This document shows positions 43,865 through 52,621 of a DNA stretch of 64,000 bases, piece by piece. The notes under the pieces were generated by a model. The model saw nothing but the letters and a program-made list of their open reading frames with translations. It did no database searches and was not told where the DNA came from. Where the stretch lies: the NCBI RefSeq assembly GCF_000208385.1, contig NC_015436.1, positions 1,116,001-1,180,000 on the forward strand, given 5' to 3'. The position numbers and the translations under genes were made by a program. The DNA is from Parasphaerochaeta coccoides DSM 17374 (GTDB lineage: Bacteria; Spirochaetota; Spirochaetia; Sphaerochaetales; Sphaerochaetaceae). How positions within the stretch are numbered: the stretch's first letter is position 1; each line of letters begins with the position of its first letter.

Positions 43865-44851
43865 TCAAGCATCAAAGCGGATGCTCACTTCTCCCGCCGC
43901 AAGGACTTCCCGGCTTCCATCAGGGAGACGGACATGAAGGTGGAAATCCCTGTCTATGTCCTCGGCGACCGCTGCATGGGGAGAGTTGCCTTCCACTCGG
44001 ATTTTCTTGCCCAACAGGAAACAACGGTCACGGTATTCCGTCCAGATAGCATCGTCCCCCAGATGGGAAGCGCAATCGATGACTTCTTTCATGATTGCAG
44101 CGGCAAGCATTGCCCTGCTCTGCCCGGCTGGTACTTTGTCTTCTCCGGGAAAAAGAGAGCGAACCATGTGGCGTATATCCTCCGGATAAGCTTCAACGGG
44201 TGTCGAGAAGTTGATTCCAATGCCTACCACAAGAGCGCTGACGCCACCGTTCTCCATATCGGCGATGCCCTCGGTCAGGATGCCGCAGACTTTCCTTCCG
44301 TTGAGGAACAGGTCGTTGACCCATTTGATGTCCAGCCGCAGATGGCAGACGCGTTCCACGGCACGGGCGACGGCAACCGCGGCGGCTGTAGTAATCAGCA
44401 CCGGGACGACACCTGGAGCCATGCGCTCCGGCCTCAGCACGATGCTCAGATAGATGCCGCCTTCCGGCGATGCAAAGGCTCGTCCGCGTCTGCCTCGGCC
44501 TCCGCTCTGGGTACGGGCGACCACGGTAGTACCGTGAGAGGCACCGTCAACTGCCAATGTCTTCGCCCTCTGGTTGGTGGAGCCAATTTCATCATGGAAC
44601 TCAAGCAGGGAGATGAGAGGAGAATCGACATAGGCGGACAGGCTTGCCCTGGACAGGATGTCGGCGGCTTCATCAAGCGTATACCCTTTGTTGGTAGAAG
44701 CTGAAATGGGGACACCGAAGCTCTGTAATTCTTTGACAGACTTCCATACCGCAGCACGTGATACACCAAGAGCGGAGGCAATGGTTTCTCCGGAAACCGG
44801 AGTCCCTTTGTTCCGCTCCAATACGGTCACGACATCTTCCTTGATTCCCAT
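43865..44851 (-). CDS. birA: Bifunctional biotin-protein ligase and biotin repressor
   Basis: Attaches biotin to carrier proteins and, as biotinyl-AMP complex, represses biotin genes. At 328 aa it has an N-terminal winged helix (SGETIASALGVSRAAVWKSVKEL ~22-44), then the catalytic domain with the GSTN (~90) and GRGRRGRAF (~118-126) adenylate loop, KWVNDLF (~175) and a small C-terminal SH3-like domain. ATG 44851 is used; an in-frame TTG lies two codons upstream. The helix-turn-helix and the operator at 44970-44997 before bioY make it a true regulator. Confidence 0.94.
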   Translation of the reverse strand: MGIKEDVVTVLERNKGTPVSGETIASALGVSRAAVWKSVKELQSFGVPISASTNKGYTLDEAADILSRASLSAYVDSPLISLLEFHDEIGSTNQRAKTLAVDGASHGTTVVARTQSGGRGRRGRAFASPEGGIYLSIVLRPERMAPGVVPVLITTAAAVAVARAVERVCHLRLDIKWVNDLFLNGRKVCGILTEGIADMENGGVSALVVGIGINFSTPVEAYPEDIRHMVRSLFPGEDKVPAGQSRAMLAAAIMKEVIDCASHLGDDAIWTEYRDRCFLLGKKIRVEGNSPHAAVAEDIDRDFHLHVRLPDGSREVLAAGEVSIRFDA

Positions 44852-44969
44852 GTACAACCATCTCCCTACTGGCCATGGTACTCTTATGGAAGGTTCAATG
44901 CAATGTCTTCCAAAGATACTTCCACGCCATAATTTTGTTACAGCTCTATTAGAGGGAATACGCCGTATC

Positions 44970-44997
44970 GTAAACTAAAATAGTTTACACAGTTTAC
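44970..44997 (+). promoter_or_regulatory. BirA-type operator
   Basis: GTAAAC-N16-GTTTAC, matching the BirA operator layout (TTGTAAAC-N14-16-GTTTACAA). A second GTTTAC at 44983 makes an alternative palindrome with a 7-base spacer. It overlaps the -35 of the bioY promoter and lies 120 bases from the birA start. Confidence 0.75.
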
Positions 44998-45021
44998 AAT
45001 ATTCCATGCTTATGGTATACC
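44993..45021 (+). promoter_or_regulatory. bioY promoter
   Basis: TTTACA (44993-44998), a 17-base spacer and TATACC (45016-45021). The -35 lies inside the operator half-site, so bound BirA would block RNA polymerase. Confidence 0.6.
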
Positions 45022-45048
45022 CTCCATCATTACACCGGAGGTCATCAC

Positions 45049-45627
45049 ATGAACTCATCACGCTCGGTATTGGTCACTGCGCTTTTCGCCGCGCTCATCA
45101 TTGTCGGGGCATTTCTCAGGATTCCCCTGCCGCCCGTCCCCATCACCTTGCAAACCCTCATGGTTCTGTTGGCAGGATTGCTCCTTGGATGGAAGTTGGG
45201 GCTGGCTTCAGTGGGCATCTATCTTTTGTTGGGGCTCATCGGGCTTCCTGTGTTCACTACCGGCGGTGGATACGCCGCTTTCTTCGGACCGACAGGCGGT
45301 TTCCTTGTTGCCCTGCTCCCGGCTGTCACCATCACCGGCATAGGTGCTGACGCGGGCTGGAAACATCGGGATAAAAATCCTTGGATATTCACTGCCTCCC
45401 TTATTCTTTCATCAATCATGGGAACAATCGTCATCTACGCTATCGGCGTCCCGTGGCTCAAGACGAGTCTTGGTCTCAGCTGGCAGGCGGCTCTCGCGGG
45501 CGGGATGTATCCCTTCCTCATAGGCGACACAGTGAAAGCCATAGTCGCTGTCATGGTCGCCCTCAGGCTCAGAGAAAGGATCATGGGTATCCTGCAACGG
45601 CAGACAGAGATTGGAGACATCGACTGA
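45049..45627 (+). CDS. bioY: Biotin transporter BioY (ECF S-component)
   Basis: The substrate-capturing membrane protein of the biotin ECF importer. The 192 aa have about six membrane segments, with the family motifs RIPLPPVPITLQTLMVLLAG (~25-44) and FTTGGGYAAFFGPTGGFL (~68-85). CCGGAGG precedes the ATG. No ECF ATPase or EcfT gene is nearby, so it must borrow a shared module from elsewhere or act alone. No biotin synthesis genes are seen, which with BirA and BioY suggests dependence on outside biotin; that is inference from this window only. Confidence 0.93.
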   Translation: MNSSRSVLVTALFAALIIVGAFLRIPLPPVPITLQTLMVLLAGLLLGWKLGLASVGIYLLLGLIGLPVFTTGGGYAAFFGPTGGFLVALLPAVTITGIGADAGWKHRDKNPWIFTASLILSSIMGTIVIYAIGVPWLKTSLGLSWQAALAGGMYPFLIGDTVKAIVAVMVALRLRERIMGILQRQTEIGDID

Positions 45628-45674
45628 CCGACGTACCACTTCTCCAAAAACTCCAAGCATTGTATGCTGGAAGC

Positions 45675-46634
45675 ATGGACACAGATATATCCCAAACTGA
45701 TGACTCATCCGCTTCCCGCATTGTCACGCCAGATGTCGCCGCACGTTTCATGGACACCTTCCATCGTCTCCATGATGATGATTTGAGGGTTCAGTTCCTG
45801 TCAGGAGCGCATGAATTGCCTTCATCAGAGGCCATTGACGACATCATCTGCACGCTCCTTGAATCATTTTTTCCCGGACGATGCGGAGGAACCATGTCTC
45901 CACGCTCTTTCGAGGAACAGGTAACTGATTCCCTTGAGCATCTTGCAACGGTACTGTCTCTTCAAATTGCAACAGCCCTTGCTTATGGGGATGGTTCCGG
46001 GAACCGTGCGCTGCATGAAAAACGCGCGCATGACATTGTATTGAAACTCTTTGACAAACTTCCGGAGATACGCCGGATGCTCAAGCTCGACGCACAGGCC
46101 GGATATGAAGGAGATCCCGCTGCCCGTACCATTGCGGAAGTACTCATCTCCTATCCCTATCTCAAGTGTCTGGCGGTTCATCGGGTCGCCCATGAGCTGT
46201 ACGACATGAATGTTCCCCTGATTCCTCGGATGCTCAGTGAGAAGATGCATGGGGAGACTGGCATAGACATTCATCCCGGAGCCCGCATAGGGACATCCTT
46301 CTTCATAGACCATGGTACAGGGGTCGTCATAGGAGAAACTTCTGTAATCGGAAATCATGTGAAGTTATACCAAGGGGTGACGCTGGGCGCGTTGAGCTTT
46401 CCCAAAAGGGAAGACGGCGGACTAATCAAGGGGATCAAGCGTCATCCGAATGTCGGGGACAATGTGACAATCTACGCCCATGCCACCATCTTAGGGAACA
46501 TCACCATTGGGAACAATGTCATCATAGGTTCAAACTCGTGGATTAAGGAAGACGTACCACCGTTCACACGCGTGAGTATCGAGATGCCCAAAACCATCCT
46601 GAAAACCGGACAGCCGAAGAAAAAGCAATCCTGA
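45675..46634 (+). CDS. cysE: Serine O-acetyltransferase
   Basis: Acetylates serine with acetyl-CoA, the first step of cysteine synthesis. The 319-aa protein has a long N-terminal alpha-helical domain and a left-handed beta-helix of hexapeptide repeats from ~200: GIDIHPGARIGTSFFIDHG, VVIGETSVIGNHVKLYQGVTLG and NVTIYAHATILGNITIGN. These match the EpsC-like SATases with an extended N-terminus found in Bacteroidetes and spirochaetes. ATG 45675 has only a weak ribosome binding site. It follows bioY by 47 bases; no cysK is in view. Confidence 0.9.
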   Translation: MDTDISQTDDSSASRIVTPDVAARFMDTFHRLHDDDLRVQFLSGAHELPSSEAIDDIICTLLESFFPGRCGGTMSPRSFEEQVTDSLEHLATVLSLQIATALAYGDGSGNRALHEKRAHDIVLKLFDKLPEIRRMLKLDAQAGYEGDPAARTIAEVLISYPYLKCLAVHRVAHELYDMNVPLIPRMLSEKMHGETGIDIHPGARIGTSFFIDHGTGVVIGETSVIGNHVKLYQGVTLGALSFPKREDGGLIKGIKRHPNVGDNVTIYAHATILGNITIGNNVIIGSNSWIKEDVPPFTRVSIEMPKTILKTGQPKKKQS

Positions 46635-46664
46635 ACGCTTAAGCGAAATGTTCAAGCACAACGC

Positions 46665-48026
46665 TTAAACCAACACTCGGACGATGCAGGAGCCATTATC
46701 GGCAGTCTTTCCTATGACCACCTTGAACAGGTCGCCGGGACGGGCGTCCTGCGGGGATCCCTCGACTCTGGCACGGAGATAGTTGCCGGTAAGACCGTTC
46801 CACCACCCGTCCTTCTTCTGTTCCAGGATGACTTCCGCTTCCCGTCCTTCCTGACGGGCACTGTATTCCTTGAGAAGACAGGCGGAAAGCTCCCGCAGCC
46901 GTGCGGCTCTTTCATCCCGCACGCTTTCAGGAACCCTGTCCCTGGCTTGGTACAATGGGGTATCGGGCCGAGGCGAGAAAGGAAACACATGCAACCGGGC
47001 AAAACCTTTGTTTTTCAAAAAATCATATGTCTCCTGGAACTCGGCATCATATTCCGCAGGCAGTCCGGCTATGATATCAGCGGCTATGCACGGGTCGTCC
47101 TTGATGTCCCTCAAACGGTCAATCACCCACGCGAGATGCTCAACCGAATAATGGCGGTTGATGCGGTACAGGACTTTTTGGTTTGCCGATTGCACGGGAA
47201 TGTGGAAATACGGTTGCATCCGTGGGTCATGGAGGGTGTCGAGCAGACGTCCGTCCACATGATCAGGCTCAAGTGAAGAAAGCCGGATACGCATGTCAGA
47301 GCCGATATGCTCCAGGATTTTTTCCACCAGAGCGCCCAACCCTTCGCCTTTGTAACCATACATGGTCAGGTTGACCCCGGTAAGAACCACTTCATGGAAG
47401 CCCTGGCGTTCCAGATGCATCACCCGTCGAACTACCTCGTCAGCGTTCAAGTCCACCGCCTTGCCCCGCGCCACATGGACACGGCAGAAGGCGCAGGCAT
47501 TGTCGCACCCGTCCTGGACTTTCAGGTATGCCCGTTGATTATGTAAAAATGTATCGGGAGCATAGTCAAAGACAGAAGGCTCTTTTCCCTCCCCGCCCGA
47601 CTTGGCATGCAAGGCGGCAAGCTGGGCTGGCACGAGTTCCGCGAACTCCCGGCAGATATCCAAAGGAGAATCACCGGAATGGATGCGGGGCGTCATGAAA
47701 CGGGGCAGCGCGAGCAGCGCGGCTTTCTTGTCCAAGGGGAATACGACGATACGGGCGGCCAGGGCTGCTATGTCCGTCCCGTCCATCTGGGCATAGCAAC
47801 CAGTCACCACGACCACGGGCGCATGGGGTTCAGAGGCGTACTTGCGAATCATCCGGCGGGCTTTCTGTTCCGCTTTGCTCGTCACCGTACAAGTATTCAC
47901 GACATAAAGGTCGGCGGACATGTCATCTTGTACGACATCGCACCCTTCCGCGGCGAAAGCCTGAGCAATGGCTTCCCCTTCCGTCTGGTTCAACCGGCAG
48001 CCTAATGTATAGACACGAACCTTCAT
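46665..48026 (-). CDS. mtaB: tRNA threonylcarbamoyladenosine methylthiotransferase
   Basis: A radical-SAM enzyme that adds a methylthio group to t6A37 of tRNA. The 453 aa show the N-terminal UPF0004 domain with its three cluster cysteines (Cys10 in TLGCRLNQTE, NTCTVTSKAEQK and TGCYAQ), the radical-SAM motif CDNACAFC (~174-181) and a C-terminal TRAM region. The opening GCRLNQ distinguishes MtaB from MiaB and RimO. It overlaps the TyrA-like gene start by four bases (ATGA). Convergent with cysE, 30 bases away. Confidence 0.9.
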   Translation of the reverse strand: MKVRVYTLGCRLNQTEGEAIAQAFAAEGCDVVQDDMSADLYVVNTCTVTSKAEQKARRMIRKYASEPHAPVVVVTGCYAQMDGTDIAALAARIVVFPLDKKAALLALPRFMTPRIHSGDSPLDICREFAELVPAQLAALHAKSGGEGKEPSVFDYAPDTFLHNQRAYLKVQDGCDNACAFCRVHVARGKAVDLNADEVVRRVMHLERQGFHEVVLTGVNLTMYGYKGEGLGALVEKILEHIGSDMRIRLSSLEPDHVDGRLLDTLHDPRMQPYFHIPVQSANQKVLYRINRHYSVEHLAWVIDRLRDIKDDPCIAADIIAGLPAEYDAEFQETYDFLKNKGFARLHVFPFSPRPDTPLYQARDRVPESVRDERAARLRELSACLLKEYSARQEGREAEVILEQKKDGWWNGLTGNYLRARVEGSPQDARPGDLFKVVIGKTADNGSCIVRVLV

Positions 48027-48775
48027 GTCTTCTCCATACGTACAGCCATGTCTTGGGCAACCAGTTCAGCCATTACTTTGTCCAGTGCTTGGCGCAGATG
48101 GCGGCGCATGTCGGAAGCATAGGGATTGTATCTCTGCAAATCATAGAAAAGCTGACGGGGGTCGTTGCATGTCTGTTCAACGATGGACATAAGGCGGCGG
48201 TAGCCGGTGGTAGCCAGGTCAGTATGCCCCAGATGGAGTTCATCCAAGGTACGTCCGACGAAGTGGGTGACTCCTTGTGACCATGCGGTTTCCTTGTCGT
48301 GGGTATCGCAGTTCATGTGCAGGACAGTGAGTCCCCAAGAGGAAAATTCCTTCTCCCATGGTCCGATATCAGCTGATGACGCCACTGATGAGAGCATCAT
48401 AGGAAGGTCTTTCACGCCATGAGCGCCAGAATCAGGACCGAACATAGGATGCGTGGCAATGCAGGGAATCCCACGGGAGACGAGCAATTCTTCCATGACG
48501 GCATATGGATAAAGTTTGACGGAACAGGTGTCAAATACTGTCGTAGCAGGGGTAAGACGCGGGGAGATGTTCGTCACCACGTCCTTGAAGGCGCTGATTG
48601 GGACGCAGAGAAAAAGATTTTCCTGTCCCAGGATTTCATCCTCCCCGACCAAACTCACGCCCGGCGGTACTGATACGGCATGACGCGTGTACCCATACAC
48701 TTCATGTCCGTGAGAAGCGAGAAGACTTGCCCAGAATGACCCGAAACGTCCCATGCCATATACACCGATTTTCAT
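48023..48775 (-). CDS. Prephenate/arogenate dehydrogenase-like protein (TyrA family)
   Basis: A 250-aa NAD(P)-binding protein of the TyrA family, which makes the tyrosine precursor from prephenate. The Rossmann motif GMGRFG is at 7-12, and DTCSVKLYP (~93-101), THPMFGPDSGAHG (~118-130) and a helical C-terminal half (GYRRLMSIVEQTCNDP) match. It is short and has no chorismate mutase or ACT domain. ATG 48775 gives the canonical start. The stop overlaps the mtaB start (ATGA). No other aromatic amino acid gene is near, so the role is assigned by family only. Confidence 0.82.
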   Translation of the reverse strand: MKIGVYGMGRFGSFWASLLASHGHEVYGYTRHAVSVPPGVSLVGEDEILGQENLFLCVPISAFKDVVTNISPRLTPATTVFDTCSVKLYPYAVMEELLVSRGIPCIATHPMFGPDSGAHGVKDLPMMLSSVASSADIGPWEKEFSSWGLTVLHMNCDTHDKETAWSQGVTHFVGRTLDELHLGHTDLATTGYRRLMSIVEQTCNDPRQLFYDLQRYNPYASDMRRHLRQALDKVMAELVAQDMAVRMEKT

Positions 48776-48955
48776 GCCCTCACTGTACAGGAAGTACGCA
48801 AGGACGGCAACAGAGCCTTTCCAGGTATTTTCCCCCATCAGGGGTTTAGTGTATGATGGATGGCGGGACATCCTTTCCGTCACCTGTCAGCCGCAGGGAA
48901 AAAGCCGTCCAAGGAGTCCTCCGTATGACCTATAATCCAAGATAAGGAGAAGAAT

Positions 48956-49954
48956 ATGACTTTTGCAGAAAAGATGAAGGCACAGGCTGTCGCCGCGGCA
49001 AAAAAACTGGTACTCGCCGAAGGAACTGAAATCAGAACCGTCAAGGCGGCCCGCATCATAATCGATGAGAAGCTGGCATCCAGCGTGACATTGGTAGGGA
49101 ATCCGACAGATGTGAAGAAGGTCGCAGCAGAGGCCGGTGTCGTCCTTGATGGCATTGACATCCAGAACCCTGAAGACTCATCCCTCCGCCAGAACTATGC
49201 TGATGAATACTATGACCTGCGCAAGAAAAAAGGCATGACTCCTGAACAGGCATACGCGGACATTGTCAATGAACTCCGCTGGGGCGCAATGATGGTTCGC
49301 AAGGGCGACGCCGACGCCATGGTCGCCGGAGCAAAGAACACGACCGGAGATGTCCTCCGCGCCGCTTTCCAGATTATCAAGACCAAGCCGGGTATTGCCA
49401 GTGCGTCCTCATGCTTCGTCATGGCAACGGACAAGACATCACTAGGTGCTGACGGTTCCTTCATATTCAGCGACTGCGCCACCATTCCCAATCCGACCGC
49501 CGAACAACTGGCTGAGATTGCAGAAGAAGCGGCGGCTTCCTGCGCGACCTTCCTGGGTGTTGAGCCGGTCATTGCCTTGCTCTCCTATTCTTCCAAGGGT
49601 TCAGCGAAAGGAGAAATGGTTGACAAGGTTACGCAGGCTCTGGAACTGGTCAAGGTGAAACGTCCCGACCTCCGCATTGACGGCGAGCTTCAGCTTGATG
49701 CCGCCATCATAGAAAGCGTTGGCACGTCCAAGGCTCCCGGCTCCCCTGTCGCGGGCAAGGCCAATGTCTTGGTGTTTCCAGACCTTCAGGCAGGCAACAT
49801 AGGCTACAAGCTGGTGCAGAGACTGGCGGGAGCCGAAGCCTACGGTCCAATCCTCCAAGGTTTCGCCAAGCCAATCAGCGACCTGTCCCGCGGCGCAAGC
49901 GTTGAGGATATCGTCGTGACAAGTGCCATCACCCTTGCCCAGGCAGCGAACTGA
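48956..49954 (+). CDS. pta: Phosphate acetyltransferase
   Basis: Interconverts acetyl-CoA and acetyl phosphate in fermentative acetate and ATP formation. The 332-aa short form lacks the N-terminal DRTGG/AAA domains. LAEGTEIRTVKAA (~19-31), GDADAMVAGAKNTTGDVLRA (~117-136), ALLSYSSKGSAKG (~211-223), the DGELQLDAAI segment (~242) and NVLVFPDLQAGNIGYKLVQR (~271-290) fit the family closely. AAGGAGA precedes the ATG; a TATAAT at 48931 may be its -10 with a poor -35. No ackA is adjacent. A hairpin terminator follows. Confidence 0.95.
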   Translation: MTFAEKMKAQAVAAAKKLVLAEGTEIRTVKAARIIIDEKLASSVTLVGNPTDVKKVAAEAGVVLDGIDIQNPEDSSLRQNYADEYYDLRKKKGMTPEQAYADIVNELRWGAMMVRKGDADAMVAGAKNTTGDVLRAAFQIIKTKPGIASASSCFVMATDKTSLGADGSFIFSDCATIPNPTAEQLAEIAEEAAASCATFLGVEPVIALLSYSSKGSAKGEMVDKVTQALELVKVKRPDLRIDGELQLDAAIIESVGTSKAPGSPVAGKANVLVFPDLQAGNIGYKLVQRLAGAEAYGPILQGFAKPISDLSRGASVEDIVVTSAITLAQAAN

Positions 49955-49978
49955 ACCAAAAGGATATTCCGTACCGAT

Positions 49979-50013
49979 AGAGGGATGCTGCAAAATTTGC
50001 ACATCCCTCTTTT
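49979..50013 (+). terminator. pta terminator
   Basis: AGAGGGATG (49979-49987) pairs with CATCCCTCT (50002-50010), followed by TTTT. Its loop (TGCAAAATTTG) resembles that of the terminator at 27398, so the two terminator-plus-element blocks may share an origin. Confidence 0.8.
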
Positions 50014-50030
50014 CATTTATGATTTCCATG

Positions 50031-50145
50031 TTGTTACTTATATACGTCTGAAATGGAACTCAGGTAACAATATCCGCACCTTCAGAACCGAAAAACCCGA
50101 AAGCATTTTATGTTTTCACGTCAAAATCATACTTTCGGGGAATCG
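50031..50145 (+). repeat. Dispersed intergenic element, copy B
   Basis: ACGTCTGAAA at 50044 and GCATTTTATG at 50103, 59 bases apart as in the other copies. CCCGAAAG (50096-50103) pairs perfectly with CTTTCGGG (50132-50139). The stretch from GCATTTTATG to GGG is 34 bases, as in copy C. It ends about 135 bases before the second MATE gene. No coding region was seen in 49955-50280. Confidence 0.65.
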
Positions 50146-50280
50146 TCGCCCGTTACACATGAAACAAGACAAAAAAAACTACAAGAACTTACCTGCTTCC
50201 ATCTGTTTCGCATTTCTTATTTCTTTTTCTATCCGCTTGTTATTATTTTATGAAGACATTAGGATGGGACCGTTGCTTTC

Positions 50281-51762
50281 ATGTCAAAAGCATCAGGTAA
50301 AGAAGGTATACCAAATATGTCATCAGCGTCCCCATCCATGATCAACCTCCTGGATAAGACAAAACCACCTCACAAAATTATCTGGTTTCTTGCCTGGCCT
50401 ACAATTGTCGAACAACTTCTCTCCACACTGATTGGTTATGTTGACAGTGCCATGGTAGGTTCATTGGGAGCCTCCGCGACTGCCGCCATCAGTGTGAACA
50501 CATCGTCAATCTGGTTGGTCAACGGACTGATGTTCTCCGTCGGCGTAGGCTTCTCCGTCCTGATGGCTCGCAACCTGGGAGCTGGCAACAAAGACACTGC
50601 CAAAATCATAGTGAAACAAGCCATCATTGCCGTACTGACCATAGGTACAGCCATAAGCATCCTGATGTCCTTTATAGGAAATGAACTTCCCTTGTGGATG
50701 GGCGCTCCTTCATTAGTGGTCGACTCTGCACGCCTCTACATGAAATGGATATCGGTAGGCTTTGTCGCGCAGATGGGCATGTTCGTCTTTGCCGCCCTTC
50801 TGAGAAGCTCAGGCGATACACGCACGCCCTTAATACTGAACATCGCCACGAATGTAGTGGACATCATCCTGAACTTCATCATGATTTTCCCTTCCCGCAC
50901 CATCACAATCTTTGGACAGGATATCTTTGTCTACGGGATGGACATGGGCGTTGAAGGAGCCAGCCTGTCCACGACCATCGTCATCTTCGCCGGAGCCATA
51001 GCCCTGTGCGTCATGTTGTTCCGCAAACGGTTTGTGGCCCAGGCGCGTTTCAAGGATTCATGGAAACTTCATCCTAAAATCATCCGCTCGGCTTTCAAGT
51101 TGGCACTGCCCGTAGCCTTGGAACGCGCCACCCTGAACTCCGGCCAGATTGTCCTGACCCGGATGATTAGCGGCCTGGGGGAAGTCGCGCTGGCAAGCCA
51201 TTATCTTGCTAACACTGCCGAGACCATCGCATTCCTGCCCGCTACAGGCTTTTCGTCAGCGGCGACTACCTTGGTCGCTCACTCGCTGGGAGCAAAGGAA
51301 AAGGGACTGGCTCACAGGTATGCCCGAAGCTGCATCCTTTTCGGTACTACCTTCATGCTAGTGGCAAGCGTCCTGATATTTGTCTTTGCGCCACAGCTCA
51401 TCAGCATATTCTCATCAGTTCCTGAAGTCGTCTCATTAGGAAGCACGGTACTCCGCATTGAAGCTCTCGGAGAACCTTTCTTCGGCCTGTCGATGATGGT
51501 GTTCGGCATCCTGCGCGGGGCTGGTGATACGAAAGGCCCGTTCTACCTCGCCCTGCTGGGCATGTGGATTGTACGCATACCGGGAGCATGGTTCCTCATC
51601 ACCCTATTTGGATTTGGGTTGCAAGGGGTATGGATAGCCATGATGGCCGACATGGTAGTCCGTGGCGCGGCAAGTTTCATCCGCTTCAAGAAAGGGGCAT
51701 GGCTCCATGTCTGGGACAAACGCCAGGGAGAAGTACCGGCGGCACTCATCGACTACGATTGA
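50281..51762 (+). CDS. MATE family efflux transporter (second copy)
   Basis: A 493-aa membrane exporter with about 12 hydrophobic segments. LAWPTIVEQLLSTLIGYVDSAMVGSLG (~38-64) and the matching second-half start LALPVALERATLNSGQIV (~278-295) identify the NorM-like MATE family, which expels toxic organic compounds by cation antiport. The start is unsure: ATG 50281 opens the frame, but ATG 50317 has AGAAGG about ten bases upstream. Copy B of the dispersed element lies upstream. The 3' end overlaps the convergent rsmA stop by 17 bases. Confidence 0.9.
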   Translation: MSKASGKEGIPNMSSASPSMINLLDKTKPPHKIIWFLAWPTIVEQLLSTLIGYVDSAMVGSLGASATAAISVNTSSIWLVNGLMFSVGVGFSVLMARNLGAGNKDTAKIIVKQAIIAVLTIGTAISILMSFIGNELPLWMGAPSLVVDSARLYMKWISVGFVAQMGMFVFAALLRSSGDTRTPLILNIATNVVDIILNFIMIFPSRTITIFGQDIFVYGMDMGVEGASLSTTIVIFAGAIALCVMLFRKRFVAQARFKDSWKLHPKIIRSAFKLALPVALERATLNSGQIVLTRMISGLGEVALASHYLANTAETIAFLPATGFSSAATTLVAHSLGAKEKGLAHRYARSCILFGTTFMLVASVLIFVFAPQLISIFSSVPEVVSLGSTVLRIEALGEPFFGLSMMVFGILRGAGDTKGPFYLALLGMWIVRIPGAWFLITLFGFGLQGVWIAMMADMVVRGAASFIRFKKGAWLHVWDKRQGEVPAALIDYD

Positions 51763-52621
51763 ACGCCGCTACAGCAAGCGCCTTCAATTCCTCAAAGGAC
51801 AGGGCCTCCGCCCGCGACTGGGGATTCACACCGGAATTTGCCAAGATTGCATCCACCCCATCCTTGCCCAGAGTGTTCCCGATTTCACCTTGGAGCAGGT
51901 TGTTCTTCATTGTCTTGCGACGATGGCTGAATGCGTCCTTAACCAAGGAAAGATAAACGGGACGCAAAGCCGCATCGACCAAGGGCGTTGCACGTCGGTA
52001 CATGCCGACAGCGGCACTGGTCACATCAGGAGAAGGATAAAACGCGCCTCCTCCAATGGTAAACAGCAGGCGTGTCTCGTAATCAATATCAGCAAGCAAG
52101 GTCAGGGTAGAACGGTTTTTGTCTCCATCGCGGGATGTCAGGCGTTCCGCGACTTCCTTTTGTACGGTAAAGACCATGATGTCGGGCAAGCACTGCCGCT
52201 CAAGCAAGCGGGCGATGCAGACAGAGCCTACATTATAGGGCAGATTCCCGCAGATGCGATGAGGAACGCCACCGGAGCCGTACACGGCCTCCCATGTCTT
52301 AAGAAAATCACCTTCAACCAAACGGAAGCCGGTTTCATCGGCAAATGCCTTTTCCCGAAGGATTGAACAGAAGCCTTTGTCTATCTCAAAGGCGGTAAGC
52401 TGGCACTTCTTCTCAAGAAGCAAGACTGTCAGGGCGCCAAGCCCCGGTCCTATTTCCCAGATCGTTAATCCTGCGGATGGTTCAAGGGCATCGACAATCC
52501 GCTTTCTGATAGCCTGGGGCAGAAGGAAGTTCTGTCCGAACTGCTTGTTCATTGCCAAGGATTCCTCCTGAAGCAGATTGTTGATGGCATTGGGGGAATC
52601 GTAGGCGAAATTCCAACTCAT
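51746..52621 (-). CDS. rsmA: 16S rRNA dimethyladenosine transferase (KsgA)
   Basis: Dimethylates two adenines in the 3' loop of 16S rRNA during 30S assembly. At 291 aa: FGQNFLL (28-34), the SAM motif EIGPGLGAL (56-64), FEIDKGF and the catalytic NLPYNVGS (~128-135), then the C-terminal helical region with SHRRKTMKNNL. ATG 52621 gives the MSWNFAYDSP start, which is like other spirochaete KsgA proteins. Its first 140 bases overlap the comEC reading frame on the same strand, in another frame. Confidence 0.93.
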   Translation of the reverse strand: MSWNFAYDSPNAINNLLQEESLAMNKQFGQNFLLPQAIRKRIVDALEPSAGLTIWEIGPGLGALTVLLLEKKCQLTAFEIDKGFCSILREKAFADETGFRLVEGDFLKTWEAVYGSGGVPHRICGNLPYNVGSVCIARLLERQCLPDIMVFTVQKEVAERLTSRDGDKNRSTLTLLADIDYETRLLFTIGGGAFYPSPDVTSAAVGMYRRATPLVDAALRPVYLSLVKDAFSHRRKTMKNNLLQGEIGNTLGKDGVDAILANSGVNPQSRAEALSFEELKALAVAAFNRSR

